From the NCBI GenBank assembly GCA_019203745.1, contig CP078104.1, forward strand, positions 3,224,001-3,288,000: 64,000 nucleotides of DNA. Reading direction: 5' to 3'. The position numbers and the translations under genes were made by a program. Positions 36,606-49,111 of this stretch are shown piece after piece. Position 1 is the stretch's first letter, and each line of letters starts with the position of its first letter. The notes under the pieces were generated by a model. That model saw only the letters and a list, made by a program, of their open reading frames with translations. It did not search any database and had not been told where the DNA came from. This DNA is from Chryseobacterium sp. E1 (lineage in GTDB: Bacteria; Bacteroidota; Bacteroidia; Flavobacteriales; Weeksellaceae).

Positions 36606-39600
36606 ATGAATAATGTAGGAGGAGCTTTAAATTTCAATGCAACGTTGAATTTGAACGAATGGAGAAGGAATGTTGATCAGATACGGAGGGATATTCTGGG
36701 ATTAAATCAGCAGACTCAACAACAAACATCACAAATGGACAATGCTTTCCGGAATCTTTCGGTAGGTGTTGCGAGTTACTTTTCTGTACACGTTGTCCGG
36801 GATTTCATTAATGAACTTATTACGGTTCGTGGTGAATTCCAGCAGATGGAAAATGCCATTGAGACTATAACCGGATCTACTTCTCAGATGAATAAATTGA
36901 TGGACGAATGGAAGGAGCTTACTTTAAGATCTCCATTCCGTTTATCAGAAATTGACAAGCAGGAAAGCAGTTGCTTGCATATGGTATTGATGTAAATAAG
37001 GTAACCCATGATATTGAAATGCTTGCCAATGTAGCTTCCGGGGTTTCTGGAAACATTGGTGATATAGCCTATGTATATGGAACGTTGAAGACTCAGGGAA
37101 GGGCATATACTAGGGACATTCTACAGTTCACAATGCGAGGTATTCCATTAATGGATGAATTAGCCAAAGTGATGAATGTAAATGTTTCAGAGCTTAAAGG
37201 GCTAATTGAGGCTGGAAAAGTGGGATTCCCGGAAGTAGAAAAAGCTATGAACAGACTTACATCTGAAGGAGGAAAATTCAATAACCTAATTGCTAAACAA
37301 GCAACAACATTAACCGGTTCTGTAAATAGACTTAAGCACGAATTTGAATTAATGCTTAATGAAATCGGGACCAACAATGAAAATATTCTGAAAGGTGGAA
37401 TTGATGCTGTTACACATTTAATTGAAAATTATCAGGAAGTCGGAAGAGTATTACTTACCCTTATTGAAATTTACGGTATTTATCGAACCGCTTTGTTGGT
37501 AACAACAGCAATTCAAAAAGCTTCTATTGCTGTAGAAGCAATTAAGACCTGGATTTCACTGGCAAGAAGCATTAGAACTGCAGCAGATGCTCAGGCGTTA
37601 TTTAATCTGACTGCAAGAGCTAATCCGTATACGCTTATTATTACTGTTATCGGTGCGCTAATCGCTATTACCTATAATTACCGGCAGGAACTTGGAGAGC
37701 TTACCGGACTTATAGAAGAGCAAACAAACTCTCAGAAAGCTCAGGAAGAGGTAATGTCAGAGTATCACAGAAACTTTGCAAAAGGAGTAAATGAAACTAA
37801 AGCTAATATCTCTGAGCTAATCAATATTATTAGAAATGAGTCTTCCACTCTTGAAATGCGTAAGACTGCCTATGAGAAACTTATCAAAATTGATCAGACT
37901 TTCATTGGTGTTCTTGATGGGCAATACAAAGCAACTAATAGACTCGGACAGGCTTTAGAATTTGTTACGTCAAAGATTGATGCATTTGCAATGGCCCAGG
38001 CTAAAGCTGCGGCATCAAGAAAGATCCTTGAAGAATCATTTGAAGAACAATTTAAACGTGATGCGTTAAAAGTTCAGGCTGATGCGGCTCAGCAAGAAGC
38101 TGACAAGTGGAAAAAAATGGATGAGGAAGCAAGGAAAGCCGGAAAGGCAAGCCTTGAGTATATGAAAACGCTTATGATGCAGAAAAAGAAGAGATAAACT
38201 GCTGTCTCAGCTTGAAAAACAGAGAAAAGTAGCTAATGAAAAAACCGGTATTTCAAATGCTATCATCAGGGGTAATCAAAAAGAAATTGCGCAAAAAACA
38301 AAAGTTCTAAATCAATTAGAGCAAGAAGTAAAGCTTGGGAAGCTTAGTGGTGAACAATTAGAACTTAAAAAGAAACAAATTGAAAAGCTTGCTTATGAAT
38401 TAAGTGGATTTAAGCCACAAATTATTCAATCGCCTGAAGAAATTAAAAAGTCTGAAGGATGGGCGGAAAGGATTAAAGCTCAAATTGAAGAATTGGAAGC
38501 GCAGGCGCAAAAAGCACCTACTCAAGCGGCATATCAAGCAATCCGGAATAGGATAGACAAATTAAATGAATTATTAAATCCGAAAAAAACAAATCAAGAC
38601 AAACAATTAGCAGAAATATTGCCAGAAGGTTCTATAAAAGAACTTGAAAGAAGAGCTCAGTTGCTAAATGATGCTATTGATACTGCGGTAAATGGACAAG
38701 TAAAATTAAGAAAGCTTGATAAATACGGACATGATAAAGATAAGAAGGGGAATCCATATTTTACTGGTGAAACAGTATCGGAAGAAGAAGCTTATAAACG
38801 TCTGGAAAAAATACAAGATGAAATAGACTCCAAAAGATACAAATCTAACAAAGATCGGCTTGATGAGACTAAAACACAGTTTGAAAACTATTACTCAATC
38901 GCTTCCTATTATGGAAAAGAAATAGCTGATAAACAATACGGTCCTTTAGTTAGTAAATCAAAAATTATCTTGAATATGTTGATAACGAGGTTAACGCTAT
39001 CGAAAAAAGAGTTGAAGCAGGAGAAAAGCTTTCCAAGTCTGATCAGGAATATTTGGTTATACTCAGAAAAGAAATGGATTCTTTAAATGGTTTTGAAGAA
39101 CCAATCGAAGCGTTTAAAAGAGAATTTGAAAACACTCTGAAGTTAATGCCATCGTATGTTGATCAGTTAGGTGCAATTGATAATGCGATTGATGACATTT
39201 ATATAAAATCGGGCGGGAGTAATGTTGGACTTTATTTAACTCAAAAAAGTTACCTGGAAGAAACAAAACGACAGGTACTTCAACAACAAAGAGATCTAAC
39301 GACTCAATTTATGCTAGAGCATGAAACATTTGAAAGAAAAAACTTCAGATTGAAAGAAAGTATAATAACATCCGTGCTCAAATGGGTGAAAATACAACAC
39401 TTTCTGACAAGGAAAGATTAAGGCTGCTTGATGCTGCAGGAAAAGCGGAAGCTAAAGAATACCGAGATGCTTTTGTGTCAGTCCTAGAAAAGTCAGATAT
39501 GTTTGAAAAAGTTTTTGGGAATATCGATGCTTTAACGAAGAAAGAAATATCGAAGTTCATACCAGAACTTGAAGCTAAGATCAATGAATTAATAAATCTC

Positions 39601-41076
39601 GGAGCTCCTGCTCAAGAGGTAGAAAAGTTCAGAGAAAAGCTTGAAAAGCTCAAGGATTTATCAAAGGATTCTGGACCAATTAGAAGGCTTATAGATAGTT
39701 TTAAAGAGCTTAGAAAAAAAAATCAGAGAGGGCACAGCAACTCAAGAGGATTTTAATCGTCTTAACCAGCATATCCAAGAAACCAAGTATTATACTGATC
39801 TGGCTGTAAATTCTGCTAAGGAACTAAGTGAGGCGCTTGGAATAGACGGAAAAGGTGGTCCTTTCGAGAAATTCGCCAAAGACTTAACTCAAACTATTGA
39901 AGGTCTAATTAATGCGTTAGTTGGCTATTTCTCTAGTAATATTCAGCAGATGGTAGGCGGAATCGCCCAAATGGTTGTCGGAATAGTTAAGATGTTATCT
40001 ACCGCTGGTGATGGTAAGAAAGAAAAAGGAATCAGAGAATGGAAAAGAGCAGTAGATGAACTTAAAGCCTCATATGAAGAACTCCAACGTGTTATTGAGA
40101 AAACGGCCGGTGAGGCTCAGTTATCAAAGCAACGTGAGCTCATTTCCAACCTTAAAGAGCAGCAGAGTATTTTAATCCAAATGAGGGATAAGGAATCCCA
40201 AAAAAGAAGAAGGATGTAGATAAAATTGCCTCATATAATCAACAGATTAATGATGTCAATACTAAGATACAAGATATAGTAAATGACTTCCAAAAATCTG
40301 TAACCACTACCGATTTTAAAGATCTTTCACAAAAATTAGCAGATGCGCTAGTTTCTGCGTTTGGACAAGGTGAAAATGCAGCAAAGGCTTTTGATAAAGT
40401 CGTCGATGACGTAATGAAAAATGCTGTGGTAAACGCCTTAAGAATTAAATATCTGGAACCTGTCGTTCAGGAAATGATCAACAAGTTATATTCTTCGATG
40501 GGATATGGAAAAGGAGATACGGCAGACAAATTTGCTCAAATAAAGCAGTACGAGGAGGAAATAAGAAAACTTGATGAAAAAAAAAAAAATAACATCTGGG
40601 GCAACTTCACTAATGGACAATTTGAGGCAGAAAAGAAGAAATATCTTCAATTAATAGACAATCTTAAGGCAGAAATTGCTAAAAGTGAGATAGCTGGCAG
40701 TTTCGACGGATTAACTCAAGACGAGATCGATAAACTAAAAGACTATAAAAACGACCCTAGATATAAGGCGTTTTTAGATAGCATAAAAACTATAGATCAA
40801 GTTTTTGAAAACACTACGTCCGCTGCACAAGGCCTTAAGGGCGACATCAAAGGCATTACAGAAAAAACAGCCGGCGCTTTAGAAGGTCAGATTAATGCAA
40901 TGAGAATTATGCAGGCTGAAGCCTTAAAGCGGTTCAAAGATGGATTAGATGTTATGAGGAGTCAATTGTTGGTGCAATCTCAGATTGAGATGAATACTAG
41001 GCCTATAAAGGGCATGTATGACGAAATTAAGTCCATGAACGCAAAAATTAAAAACGGTTTAGCCGGAATACCATAA
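36606..41076 (+). CDS. Tape measure protein (about 1490 residues, at least six frameshifts)
   Basis: Longest gene of the window. N-domain: EWRRNVDQIRRDILGLNQQT, NAIETITGSTSQMNKLMDEW, ANVASGVSGNIGDIAYVYGT (tape measure N-terminal domain), TRDILQFTMRGIPLMDELAK. Hydrophobic middle: YTLIITVIGALIAIT; later NIQQMVGGIAQMVVGIVKML. Long coiled coils elsewhere. Breaks near 36965, 38190, 38970, 39390, 39720 and 40200. It sets tail length and helps DNA cross the envelope. Confidence 0.9.
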
Positions 41077-41549
41077 TGAATACAGACTATATTATAAAAG
41101 AAATAAAAGCTTTCAGCCCTTGTAAAGAGGGCTTTGAAAAAGCTTATAAGGATACTTCAATTAAGAACCTTTGCGAACTATTTTTTGCCAATTCTGATTG
41201 GGCGCTGCAGCAAAATTTCCCATCAAAAGACGTACTTGAAAAATACCGTGGTTATTATGAAAAATACGGGGTTTATTACAGGCAAAGTGCTATAAACAAG
41301 GCTGTTAATTTGGCTATCTTTGATAGTGAATCTGATATTGAATTCACTGGATTTGATGTTTCAGAGATTTTTATTCGTGGAAATTCTAAAATAACAATAA
41401 AAGCGTCCGGATATTCTAAAATTTTTGTGACGGTTTTAGATGATTCAGAAGTGAAAATTGAAAGGTGTGGAAATGCTGAGGTATTTGTTTACCAATATGG
41501 TGGAAGGGTTAATGGAGATTGCGGGGTAAAACAAAAGGAATGGGATTAA
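41076..41549 (+). CDS. Hypothetical tail-module protein
   Basis: 157 residues: SFPSKD-like helical N-part (IKNLCELFFANSDWALQQNF) then short beta repeats (NSKITIKASGYSKIFVTVLD, DSEVKIERCGNAEVFVYQYG) like a small parallel beta-helix. Note 'GNAEVF', which echoes the repeat gene at 4.7 kb. Function unknown; a small protein here is common in Bacteroidetes phages. Confidence 0.55.
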   Translation: MNTDYIIKEIKAFSPCKEGFEKAYKDTSIKNLCELFFANSDWALQQNFPSKDVLEKYRGYYEKYGVYYRQSAINKAVNLAIFDSESDIEFTGFDVSEIFIRGNSKITIKASGYSKIFVTVLDDSEVKIERCGNAEVFVYQYGGRVNGDCGVKQKEWD

Positions 41550-42554
41550 AGTGGTCAATTAATGGAAGGGATTTTTCAGAGTTTGGAATAAATGTTTCAG
41601 AGTCTAAAGGCGTTCTTGATAAATTAAAGCCACGAGAAAGAAATTCCTATGCCTGGGCAGAATACCATGGAAAGCAATTCGACTTATCTAAGCCATTCTA
41701 TGAAACGAGAGAAATGGAACTTCAGTGTTGGCTTAGAGCTTCCGATTCTGATACGCTGACTGAAAATTTCAATTCATTTTTAGCCTTATTCGACACACGG
41801 TCTACAAAACGCTTTACAATTGAGCCTTTCGGAAATAAAGAATACGCTTATGAAGTATTACTGAATGGTCCGGCCGAACTTACAAAGGAATTCCGAGATG
41901 GTGAAATGTATGGTAATTTTTCTTTAAAAATTATCGAACCAAATCCAATAAAAAGATTCTTAAAACTTCCCTGGATACCTTTAAACTTTCGTACGAAATA
42001 GATTCAGAAACAGATATTTTTTTCGGAGATGGAACGAAACAGACCGGCCGTGGAAACGTAAGTCTTACAAAGGATTATTCAGCGCCTTCTTATGAGAATT
42101 CCGGATTGTCACTTGTAAGCGTAAGCGGTGTGAATGATCAGTATTTTGAAGTTTACTCAGTTCCGGCGGTTGCTACAGCTTATCAATTTTCAGTTGAGGT
42201 AAACCTTACGGTATCGAAGAATATCATCCTTTACGTAATCGGCAGGAAGCTTAACGGCACTTATGAAGCTGTTGGTGTAAGTACAATACATGAAGGTATA
42301 TCTGGAAAGAACAATGTTTCAGTAGTTCAAAAGTCAACATGCCGGAATACGGGAAATTCATTTATAAAGTTTTGGATTCTGAAGGGAATGAAATACCGGG
42401 AATACTATACAGTAATCCACGTATTGAAACAGCTGAGGTTCTTGGAGAGTGGCAAAACATGTTAGGAAAAGAAAAAATAATAATAATCGCCGGGAACATT
42501 GAAGATATGAAAAACCTTCAAACGCCAGCGGAAATAATTTGGGAAAAAATATAA
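41540..42554 (+). CDS. Distal tail-like protein (two frameshifts)
   Basis: MGLKWSINGRDFSEFGINVS, TREMELQCWLRASDSDTLTE, TIEPFGNKEYAYEVLLNGPA; after breaks near 41953 and 42328: DIFFGDGTKQTGRGNVSLTK and AEVLGEWQNMLGKEKIIIIA. About 338 residues; follows the tape measure as distal tail proteins do. Confidence 0.65.
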
Positions 42555-42557
42555 TAA

Positions 42558-44691
42558 ATGGGAACAATGAATTTTAACGATAATCAGGTTACAATCAATA
42601 TCACGGACATAGTGCCGCCAGATAATTTGGCCACTGTTGATAAAAATGGAATGGTTGGTAACACTTATACAAAAGAACAGGATAATGCATGGAGAAAAAC
42701 AGTTGAAGAAAATGCTAGTTCTGGAATAAAAGGAGTAGCAAAACCTAATGATACAATTGTTACAACTGGGTTTTACCGCATGCTTGCAAACACTGCCGAA
42801 ACCTTTACAAACTATAAAGGACAAAATGATGCGCCAATTGTTGTGACTGCGAACGATCTTAATATAGTAAACGGCGTTCATAGAAATGAGGTAATCATCG
42901 AAGTAAACAATGGTGTTGCTGAAAAAAAGGTATTCGCAAAAGTCGGAGCAGACGGAGCTAACGGAACAGCAGAAATCCCAAACTACAACCCCGCATTATC
43001 TTATGTCGAAAACTCTACAGTAATTAATGATAATTCAATCTGGAGAGTAATCAGCGGTCAGACAGCTAATGTAGGAGATGTGCCAGGGGAAAGTGATAAA
43101 TGGATTTCTTTGGGAGGCAATATGGCTACTGAGGATAAAACATATAGCGAATCATCATTTACACAAACTGGCTTATACGAAGACCCTAGTGAATGGGCGT
43201 CATACAAAAATACGGGGCTAATAAAATTAGCGGCCGGAACAATTTTAACCGCTCGTATATCGGGTGATACTGCATGGGCTGCAAAAGTTGCGAGTATTAT
43301 AGTTGTAAAAATAACGTGGTAATACAGCGTATATATGCAGGCGTGGCAAACCAATGGGTAACACTGACATATACAGCCCCGAAGACGTGGAAGTAGTAAT
43401 AAACCACAGGTATGTGGGGCAGTTTGCTACTGGGTATTACTATCATATATTCTATAAGCCATTGTACGGGATGAAAGACCTAAATGTAGATGGCGGTATA
43501 GTAGGTTTTGATCTATATGAAAAGGCCGTATATGCTACTAAAGCTTACACTATAGAAGATGAGTATGTTTGGAAAAAAGGGCAAGTATTATTAAACGGAA
43601 GTGTTATGGATACTGTCGGAATAGAAAGACGTACAGATTTTCTACCTGTAGCACAGGGGCAAGTTATTACGGCAGATTCTCGAATGGGGACTAACGCATA
43701 TGCAATTTCATTTTTCAACACAAACAAAGAATTTCTTACGGGTATGGTTGGTAATGATATAAATACTAAGTACGTAGGCACAGCCCCGCAAAACGGATTT
43801 GTTATAATCGGCACATATGTAATTAACGGGTTCTTAGGAAACTTTAAAGGAGTTGACGTCCCATTGGATCAAAAAAATAATTGCGAAAAATAACATAGAT
43901 GCACCTGCGGGGGTATCATCAACAATTACCGGGGCTAGTAAAAATCCTTTACAGTGCCCGAAACCTACCCAACTAACGGAATATTGAGCATTATTGACGA
44001 TGACGGCAACGCCGATGTTATTAGCTACCTGTTGCCTCTAATGCAATCAAAAAATTTACCTATCGGTTTAGCTATAGCGGGCAAATTAATTGTAGATGGA
44101 GCTTTAGATGGTCGTCCGTCTATGACTGACTCACAGCTACGGGGGTTAAAAAATAATCCATTAGTTGAAATTATGAATCACACCTATTCACACGTAGGAC
44201 TGGCGGGGACAGACAAATTTGCTGTTTATTCTGAATTGAAGAAAAACCATGACTGGTTATATGAGAGGGGATTTATAGCAGAATCATATGTGTCGCCTTA
44301 CGGTGCGTATAGTCTAACGTCTATTAGTGAAGCAAATAAACTATATGAATCTCATTATTCAACTTACCCCGATACAAACACAATAATAAACATGAAAAAT
44401 TTAGAAATAGGACGTCTAAATTTTGGAAGTGATGGAGTTGGATTACAGGCGCTTAAAAATGCGATAGACCGGGCAAAGGCAAACAATGAATATCTAGTCA
44501 TAATGACACATGTAGGCGGCTATAACAATTACGCCAATTGGCGCCCTGATTTTGAAAATCTCGTCGATTATATAGTGGCATCAGGTATAACAGTTCTTAA
44601 ACCAACAGACGCTTTTAACAGGTATAAAAATATGTTCGAAAGGTATGGTGATTATAAGATAGGCGCTGATGGAATGAAACGAAAGTATTAA
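42558..44691 (+). CDS. Tailspike/receptor-binding protein with polysaccharide deacetylase domain (frameshifts)
   Basis: About 711 residues. N-part: FNDNQVTINITDIVPPDNLA, a collagen-like GADGANGTA, and a carbohydrate-binding-type module (NPALSYVENSTVINDNSIWR). Middle beta-rich (TDFLPVAQGQVITADSRMGT). C-terminal NodB-like domain: ILSIIDDDGNADVISYLLPL (catalytic Asp-Asp), NNPLVEIMNHTYSHVGLAG (HTYSH metal ligands), ESYVSPYGAYSL and EYLVIMTHVGG. Breaks near 43310, 43390 and 43885. It likely binds and deacetylates surface polysaccharide during adsorption. Confidence 0.78.
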
Positions 44692-44693
44692 AA

Positions 44694-47438
44694 ATGAATA
44701 ACATAACACTCTACAGAAACGGATCACCCTTGTTCAATTTGATTGAGCGAGGGAAACGTTCTGTAGAATCAGCAACGCTTAACCGTGTTATGCTTTCGGA
44801 TGATTCGGTTTCGATTAAACTGAATTCCGGGAAAAGCTGGATATTCTGATCAATGATTATTTCGTGTTGTTCGATTCTGTTTATCGTATCAATACATTGC
44901 CGTCCTTAGTGAAGGGCAGCAATACTTCATACGAGTACAATATTACCGCTCAGGGACTTATGTTCGACATGCAGCGATGCAAATATTTTAATGCAGATGC
45001 TACCGGATTCGGACCGGATCTGGAATTTCCTTTGATCGGAACCATTGAGGTTTTCTTGCTTGCTGTTAAAAACAATATGAAGCGTTTTTCTGCTAATTGG
45101 GAGCTTGGGAATTTTAGCAATGGAGAAACGAAAACAATTACTTTTGGAGATGATACTTGTCTTTCAGCAATGCAGAAGATATGCAACGAATTCAAAACTG
45201 ATTTTTGGGTTAAGTACCAAAATGGCAAGTATGTTATTCATACCGGAGATTACGGCAAGAAAGTGCCGTTAAAATTCGAGTATGGAAAAGGTAAAGGACT
45301 ATACTCACTATCCCGGAATAATGTTGACGATAACGACATTGTAAACCGGCTTTATGTTTTTGGCGGAACGAACAATATCCCGAACGAATACCGGAATTTT
45401 AGTAAGAGATTAAAATTACCTGGTGCGGATTATTTGGAAGATGCTGGATCAATTGCTGGTTTTGGATTAAAAGAAGGCTCAATCACTTTTGACGAAATTT
45501 ACCCGCACAGAACCGGAAAGATTACATCTTTAGGAGACACGAAGTTTAAATTCTCAGACTCTACCATGGACTTTGATCTTAATGAGAAAGAAGCTGATGG
45601 GGTTACAACTAAGTATTTGGTTGCAGGAAATTCTGCCAAAATATATGTAAACACAGGAATTTGGCTGGATATGAATTCGAAATTAAGAAAGGAGGATATG
45701 ATTCTGCAACTAAAACTTTCGAAATTATTCCATTCAAAAACGATCAGGGACAGAGTTTCCCAGACGATGCTTCAGCTGCCTTTCAATTTGCTGTCGGTGA
45801 TGAATACGTGCTATTGGATATTGTAATGCCAAAAACTTATATAGACAATGCCGAAAACGAACTTCTGCAGAAAGGGCTGGAACAATTTGAGCTAAACAAG
45901 AATGCGAAAGTTTCTTATGATCTCAATGTCGATCCAGCTTATATGGAAAAGATAGGTGTAGGAAAGTTTGATATTGGTGATTACATTCAGGTTTATGATC
46001 CGGTTTTAGGAATCGACAAAGTTTTGCGAGTAAATCAGACAACAATTGATTTCATACAAAGTGGAGATTACAATCCCTATCGTACGAAGATTGTTATTGC
46101 TGACTCTTACGAGATCAACTACACATCACAGATTGTACTTGATATAAAGCAGATCAAAAATGTAATGTCGATTACAAATCTAGGACAGATCAACTATTCA
46201 AAGCTTGGTTTAAAAACAACTGAGGAGCTTAAGAACCTAGTTTTTGATACTGACGATTATTTCAATCCGGAGAATATCCGTCCGAACAGTATAGAAACAA
46301 ACATGATTTCAGTAGGAGCGAGGTCACAGCAGATCAGCTGCAGTGTTGTTTTCTATGTGATGTTTGAAAATGATAAGAATAAAATCAAAGTAAATCCGGG
46401 AATCATCTATTCTCAAACTTTAGACAAGGAGTGGAATATTCCGGAGAATGTTGAGATTATTCCTGATGATCAATTCAGATACGTTTACGGAAAATGCTCT
46501 AAAACTAATCAAATCGGCTCAATATTTTTAGTCAGGAACAGATCAAGTTTGATGCCGATGCGAATGATTATTATTTCCTGATCGGGATTCTACACTCTGT
46601 GGTTGAAGGCGTGAGGGTATTATCCATAACCGTTGGTACAACAACCATAAACGGGGGCTGATCAGAACCGGTATAATTTCTTCCCTTGATGGGCAGATGA
46701 CAATCAACCTGGATACACAGGAAATTAAAGGTAAAATTAAGTTCACTGACGGGTCTGACGGTTTCACTTCTATAGATAACGGATTGCTCATGACGCAGGT
46801 TGTTGAGGTCGGAAACGAAACAGAAAAGAATGCTTTTATATCGTCTGTAACAGATGCGGGCCCGGAAAGTATTCGTTTCGGCGCCGGCGCTGACTATGCA
46901 CACAAAAATGATGCAGTGTTTAAAGTACTGCATAACGGAAGGATGATAGCTGACAATGCTGAAATTAAAGGTAAAATTGACGCCGATTCAGGCAATATCG
47001 GCGGACCAGACGGATGGAAAATAACAACATCTACATTAACTAGCACGACCGGAAGAATAGTTTTCGGAAATGTTGACGTTAATGGAAACCTCACTGATGG
47101 CGTAATGCTTTCTTCGGATGTTTATCCAAATGCACAACTCCAAGGAAATTTTTTAATTAATAGTTCAAAGAGCGGTAATAATGCTAATTACGGAGCCTCT
47201 ATATTCTCATCAGGTGCACTTATCAATACTGCGTTACAAGTAGGTGCTAGTGGAGGAAATATAAATAATGCACTGGAAGTTTCAGAGGGCTACATCTTTC
47301 TAAACAACTTAGGTGGTGGAGGTTTGCTTCAAAATATATGTGCCAGCATTGGGCGGAGGAATTTTCGAAGGATTTACGGGAACTAAAACAATAGGAGGAA
47401 CACCTCTCATATTTCAAAATGGGCTATTAATTGGTTAA
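44694..47438 (+). CDS. Tail tip/endopeptidase-like protein (about 915 residues, four frameshifts)
   Basis: MNNITLYRNGSPLFNLIERG; YRINTLPSLVKGSNTSYEYN; FKTDFWVKYQNGKYVIHTGD; VNRLYVFGGTNNIPNEYRNF; then the linker VNPGIIYSQTLDKEWNIPEN and a C-terminal repeat-rich part (DTQEIKGKIKFTDGSDGFTS; AEIKGKIDADSGNIGGPDGW) typical of host-specificity proteins. Breaks near 44840, 45655, 46525 and 47325. Equivalent to the tail-associated gp18/Tal position. Confidence 0.72.
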
Positions 47439-47449
47439 GATAATAAGCA

Positions 47450-48001
47450 ATGAAAGAATTTATAATAAATAAACTCCTTACAATACACTCCGGAGGGATC
47501 GGTGGAAAACTGTGGGCGTCATTTCAGCTGGCAGCGGTGCCGGCGGTTGGTTTATCAATTTCCGAAAGACTCACTGGATGGTATATTGAAAGCTACGTTT
47601 TCATTTTCATGTTGGGATTAGCTTTAATTGCTGATCTGGCCGCTGGTATATGGAAGCACATGAAACTTAATACGTTTTCTCCGAAAAATATGATCACAGG
47701 GTTTTGCCAAAAAATAGGGCTTGTTATTCTCGTGTATTTCCTAACTGAGGCGTTTATACAGATAATTTCAGATGCCGATCTGGATAGTGTTTATTTCAAA
47801 GTAGCCAGTAAAATCATGATTTTCATTTACCCGGCCGGAAACGCTTTGGTGAATATAGGAATTATTACAGATGGTAAGTTTCCCCGCTGGCTTTTCTGAA
47901 GAAATTCGAAAAGTTCAATAAGACTTTAGACATCAGAGATTTAAACCTTAAAAACAAAAGTAATGAAACTGAAAATACTGATCATAATCCTGCTGAGTAG
48001 C
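47450..48001 (+). CDS. Phage holin, four-segment type (frameshifted)
   Basis: Hydrophobic segments: WASFQLAAVPAVGLSISERL, YVFIFMLGLALIADLAAGIW, QKIGLVILVYFLTEAFIQII, KIMIFIYPAGNALVNIG; matches Bacteroidetes phage holins. One base missing near 47895; corrected basic tail KKFEKFNKTLDIRDLNLKN ends at 48001 and overlaps the spanin gene by 39 bp. Confidence 0.82.
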
Positions 48002-48530
48002 CTTTTATTAGGCTGCCGGACCAAATACAAAACGTCTTTCTATTCTAAGGAAGGAAGGACGGAGATTGAGCGGGTAAAACTGGATTCCGTTAAGGAAAAA
48101 ACAGCGAAGGAGTCAACGAAAAAGGTGACTGATCAGACGGTAAAAAGCAGGTTCAGGATTTTGCCGGAGACATTCTCATTAAAGGAAAGTCAGATAGTAT
48201 AAATCCGTTTATTTTTCACAACGTAGTTTCAGGTGATACAATACAAAGTATCATCATCCGTGGTACCGCTGATTATTACATCAACAACCGGTTCCGGAAA
48301 TCTTATGATCATAAAAAGAAACGACCAGCGAGGAAAAAACAAATATAATCCAGGATCTGGCAAAGACAGCGGTGTCAAAAGAGACTATAAAAAAAGTTGC
48401 TTCAGAAGTAGAACAGAAAACAAAAGAAATTAAAGGCACAGGTTTTCAGGCCGGACTGTGGATTGTTCTGGTAGTCCTGGGAGTAGTCGGAATCATAATT
48501 TTTGGAATATATAAATACTTCAAAAAATGA
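47963..48530 (+). CDS. u-spanin-like lysis lipoprotein (frameshifted)
   Basis: N-terminal lipoprotein signal: MKLKILIIILLSSLLLGC. Coiled periplasmic middle (RTEIERVKLDSVKEKTAKES; KTAVSKETIKKVASEVEQKT). C-terminal membrane anchor GLWIVLVVLGVVGIIIFGIY ending KYFKK. Outer-membrane lipid plus inner-membrane anchor in one chain is the u-spanin architecture. Breaks near 48155 and 48318. Starts inside the holin gene. Confidence 0.75.
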
Positions 48531-48622
48531 TCGACACCTTATTCAAAATAACTCTTTACCTATTAGGCGCCGGTACCGGAGTATGTGGTAAAATAATAAT
48601 TGACGAAATACTTAAGAAATGA
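48527..48622 (+). CDS. 31-residue hydrophobic peptide in lysis cassette
   Basis: MIDTLFKITLYLLGAGTGVC..., ending DEILKK. ATGA overlap with spanin stop and the same with endolysin start. Possibly an antiholin or pinholin-like peptide; unproven. Confidence 0.45.
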   Translation: MIDTLFKITLYLLGAGTGVCGKIIIDEILKK

Positions 48623-49058
48623 AAACATCACAAAAAGGAATAGACTTAATATTGTCATTTGAAGGCTTCAGTGCAAAGCCTTATTTGGATTCTGCAGGAA
48701 TTCCGACAATCGGATATGGAAACACTTATTATCCCGGCGGAAAGAAAGTAACCATGAGAGATCCGGCCATCACCAGGGAAAAAGGAGTAGAATTATTCTC
48801 CTCTGTTTTACCCACTTATGAAAAGATTGTGAATGCCAAAGTGAAAATACCACTGACCCAGAATCAGTTCGACGCTCTCGTATCACACACTTATAATACC
48901 GGAGGCTCTGATGGACTATTTTCGTTAATTAACAAAAGGGCTGCAGATGCAGAAATCAGAAACTGGTTTACAAGGAAATACATTACCGCCGGAGGAAAAC
49001 TTTAAATGGACTGATCAGGAGAAGGAAAGCGGAAGCTGATCTGTTTTTTGCTAAATAA
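48619..49058 (+). CDS. Endolysin, GH24 lysozyme (frameshifted near C-terminus)
   Basis: MKTSQKGIDLILSFEGFSAK then PYLDSAGIPTIGYGNTYYPG: catalytic Glu (FEGF), Asp (YLDSAG) and Thr (PTIGYG), as in T4 lysozyme. Later LTQNQFDALVSHTYNTGG. One base missing near 49002; corrected end GLIRRRKAEADLFFAK. No signal sequence, so release is by the holin. Hydrolyses peptidoglycan glycan strands. Confidence 0.93.
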
Positions 49059-49063
49059 AAAAT

Positions 49064-49088
49064 TCCCCACTGTTAGGTGGGGATTGTT
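49064..49088. terminator. Terminator after the lysis genes
   Basis: TCCCCAC-TGTTAG-GTGGGGA then TTGTTATTT. Confidence 0.8.
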
Positions 49089-49111
49089 ATTTAGGTAGCT
49101 TCTATATTAAA

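Noticed and set aside
42462..42881. 139-residue leftward ORF
   Set aside because: Antisense to distal tail and tailspike genes; no credible domain or context.
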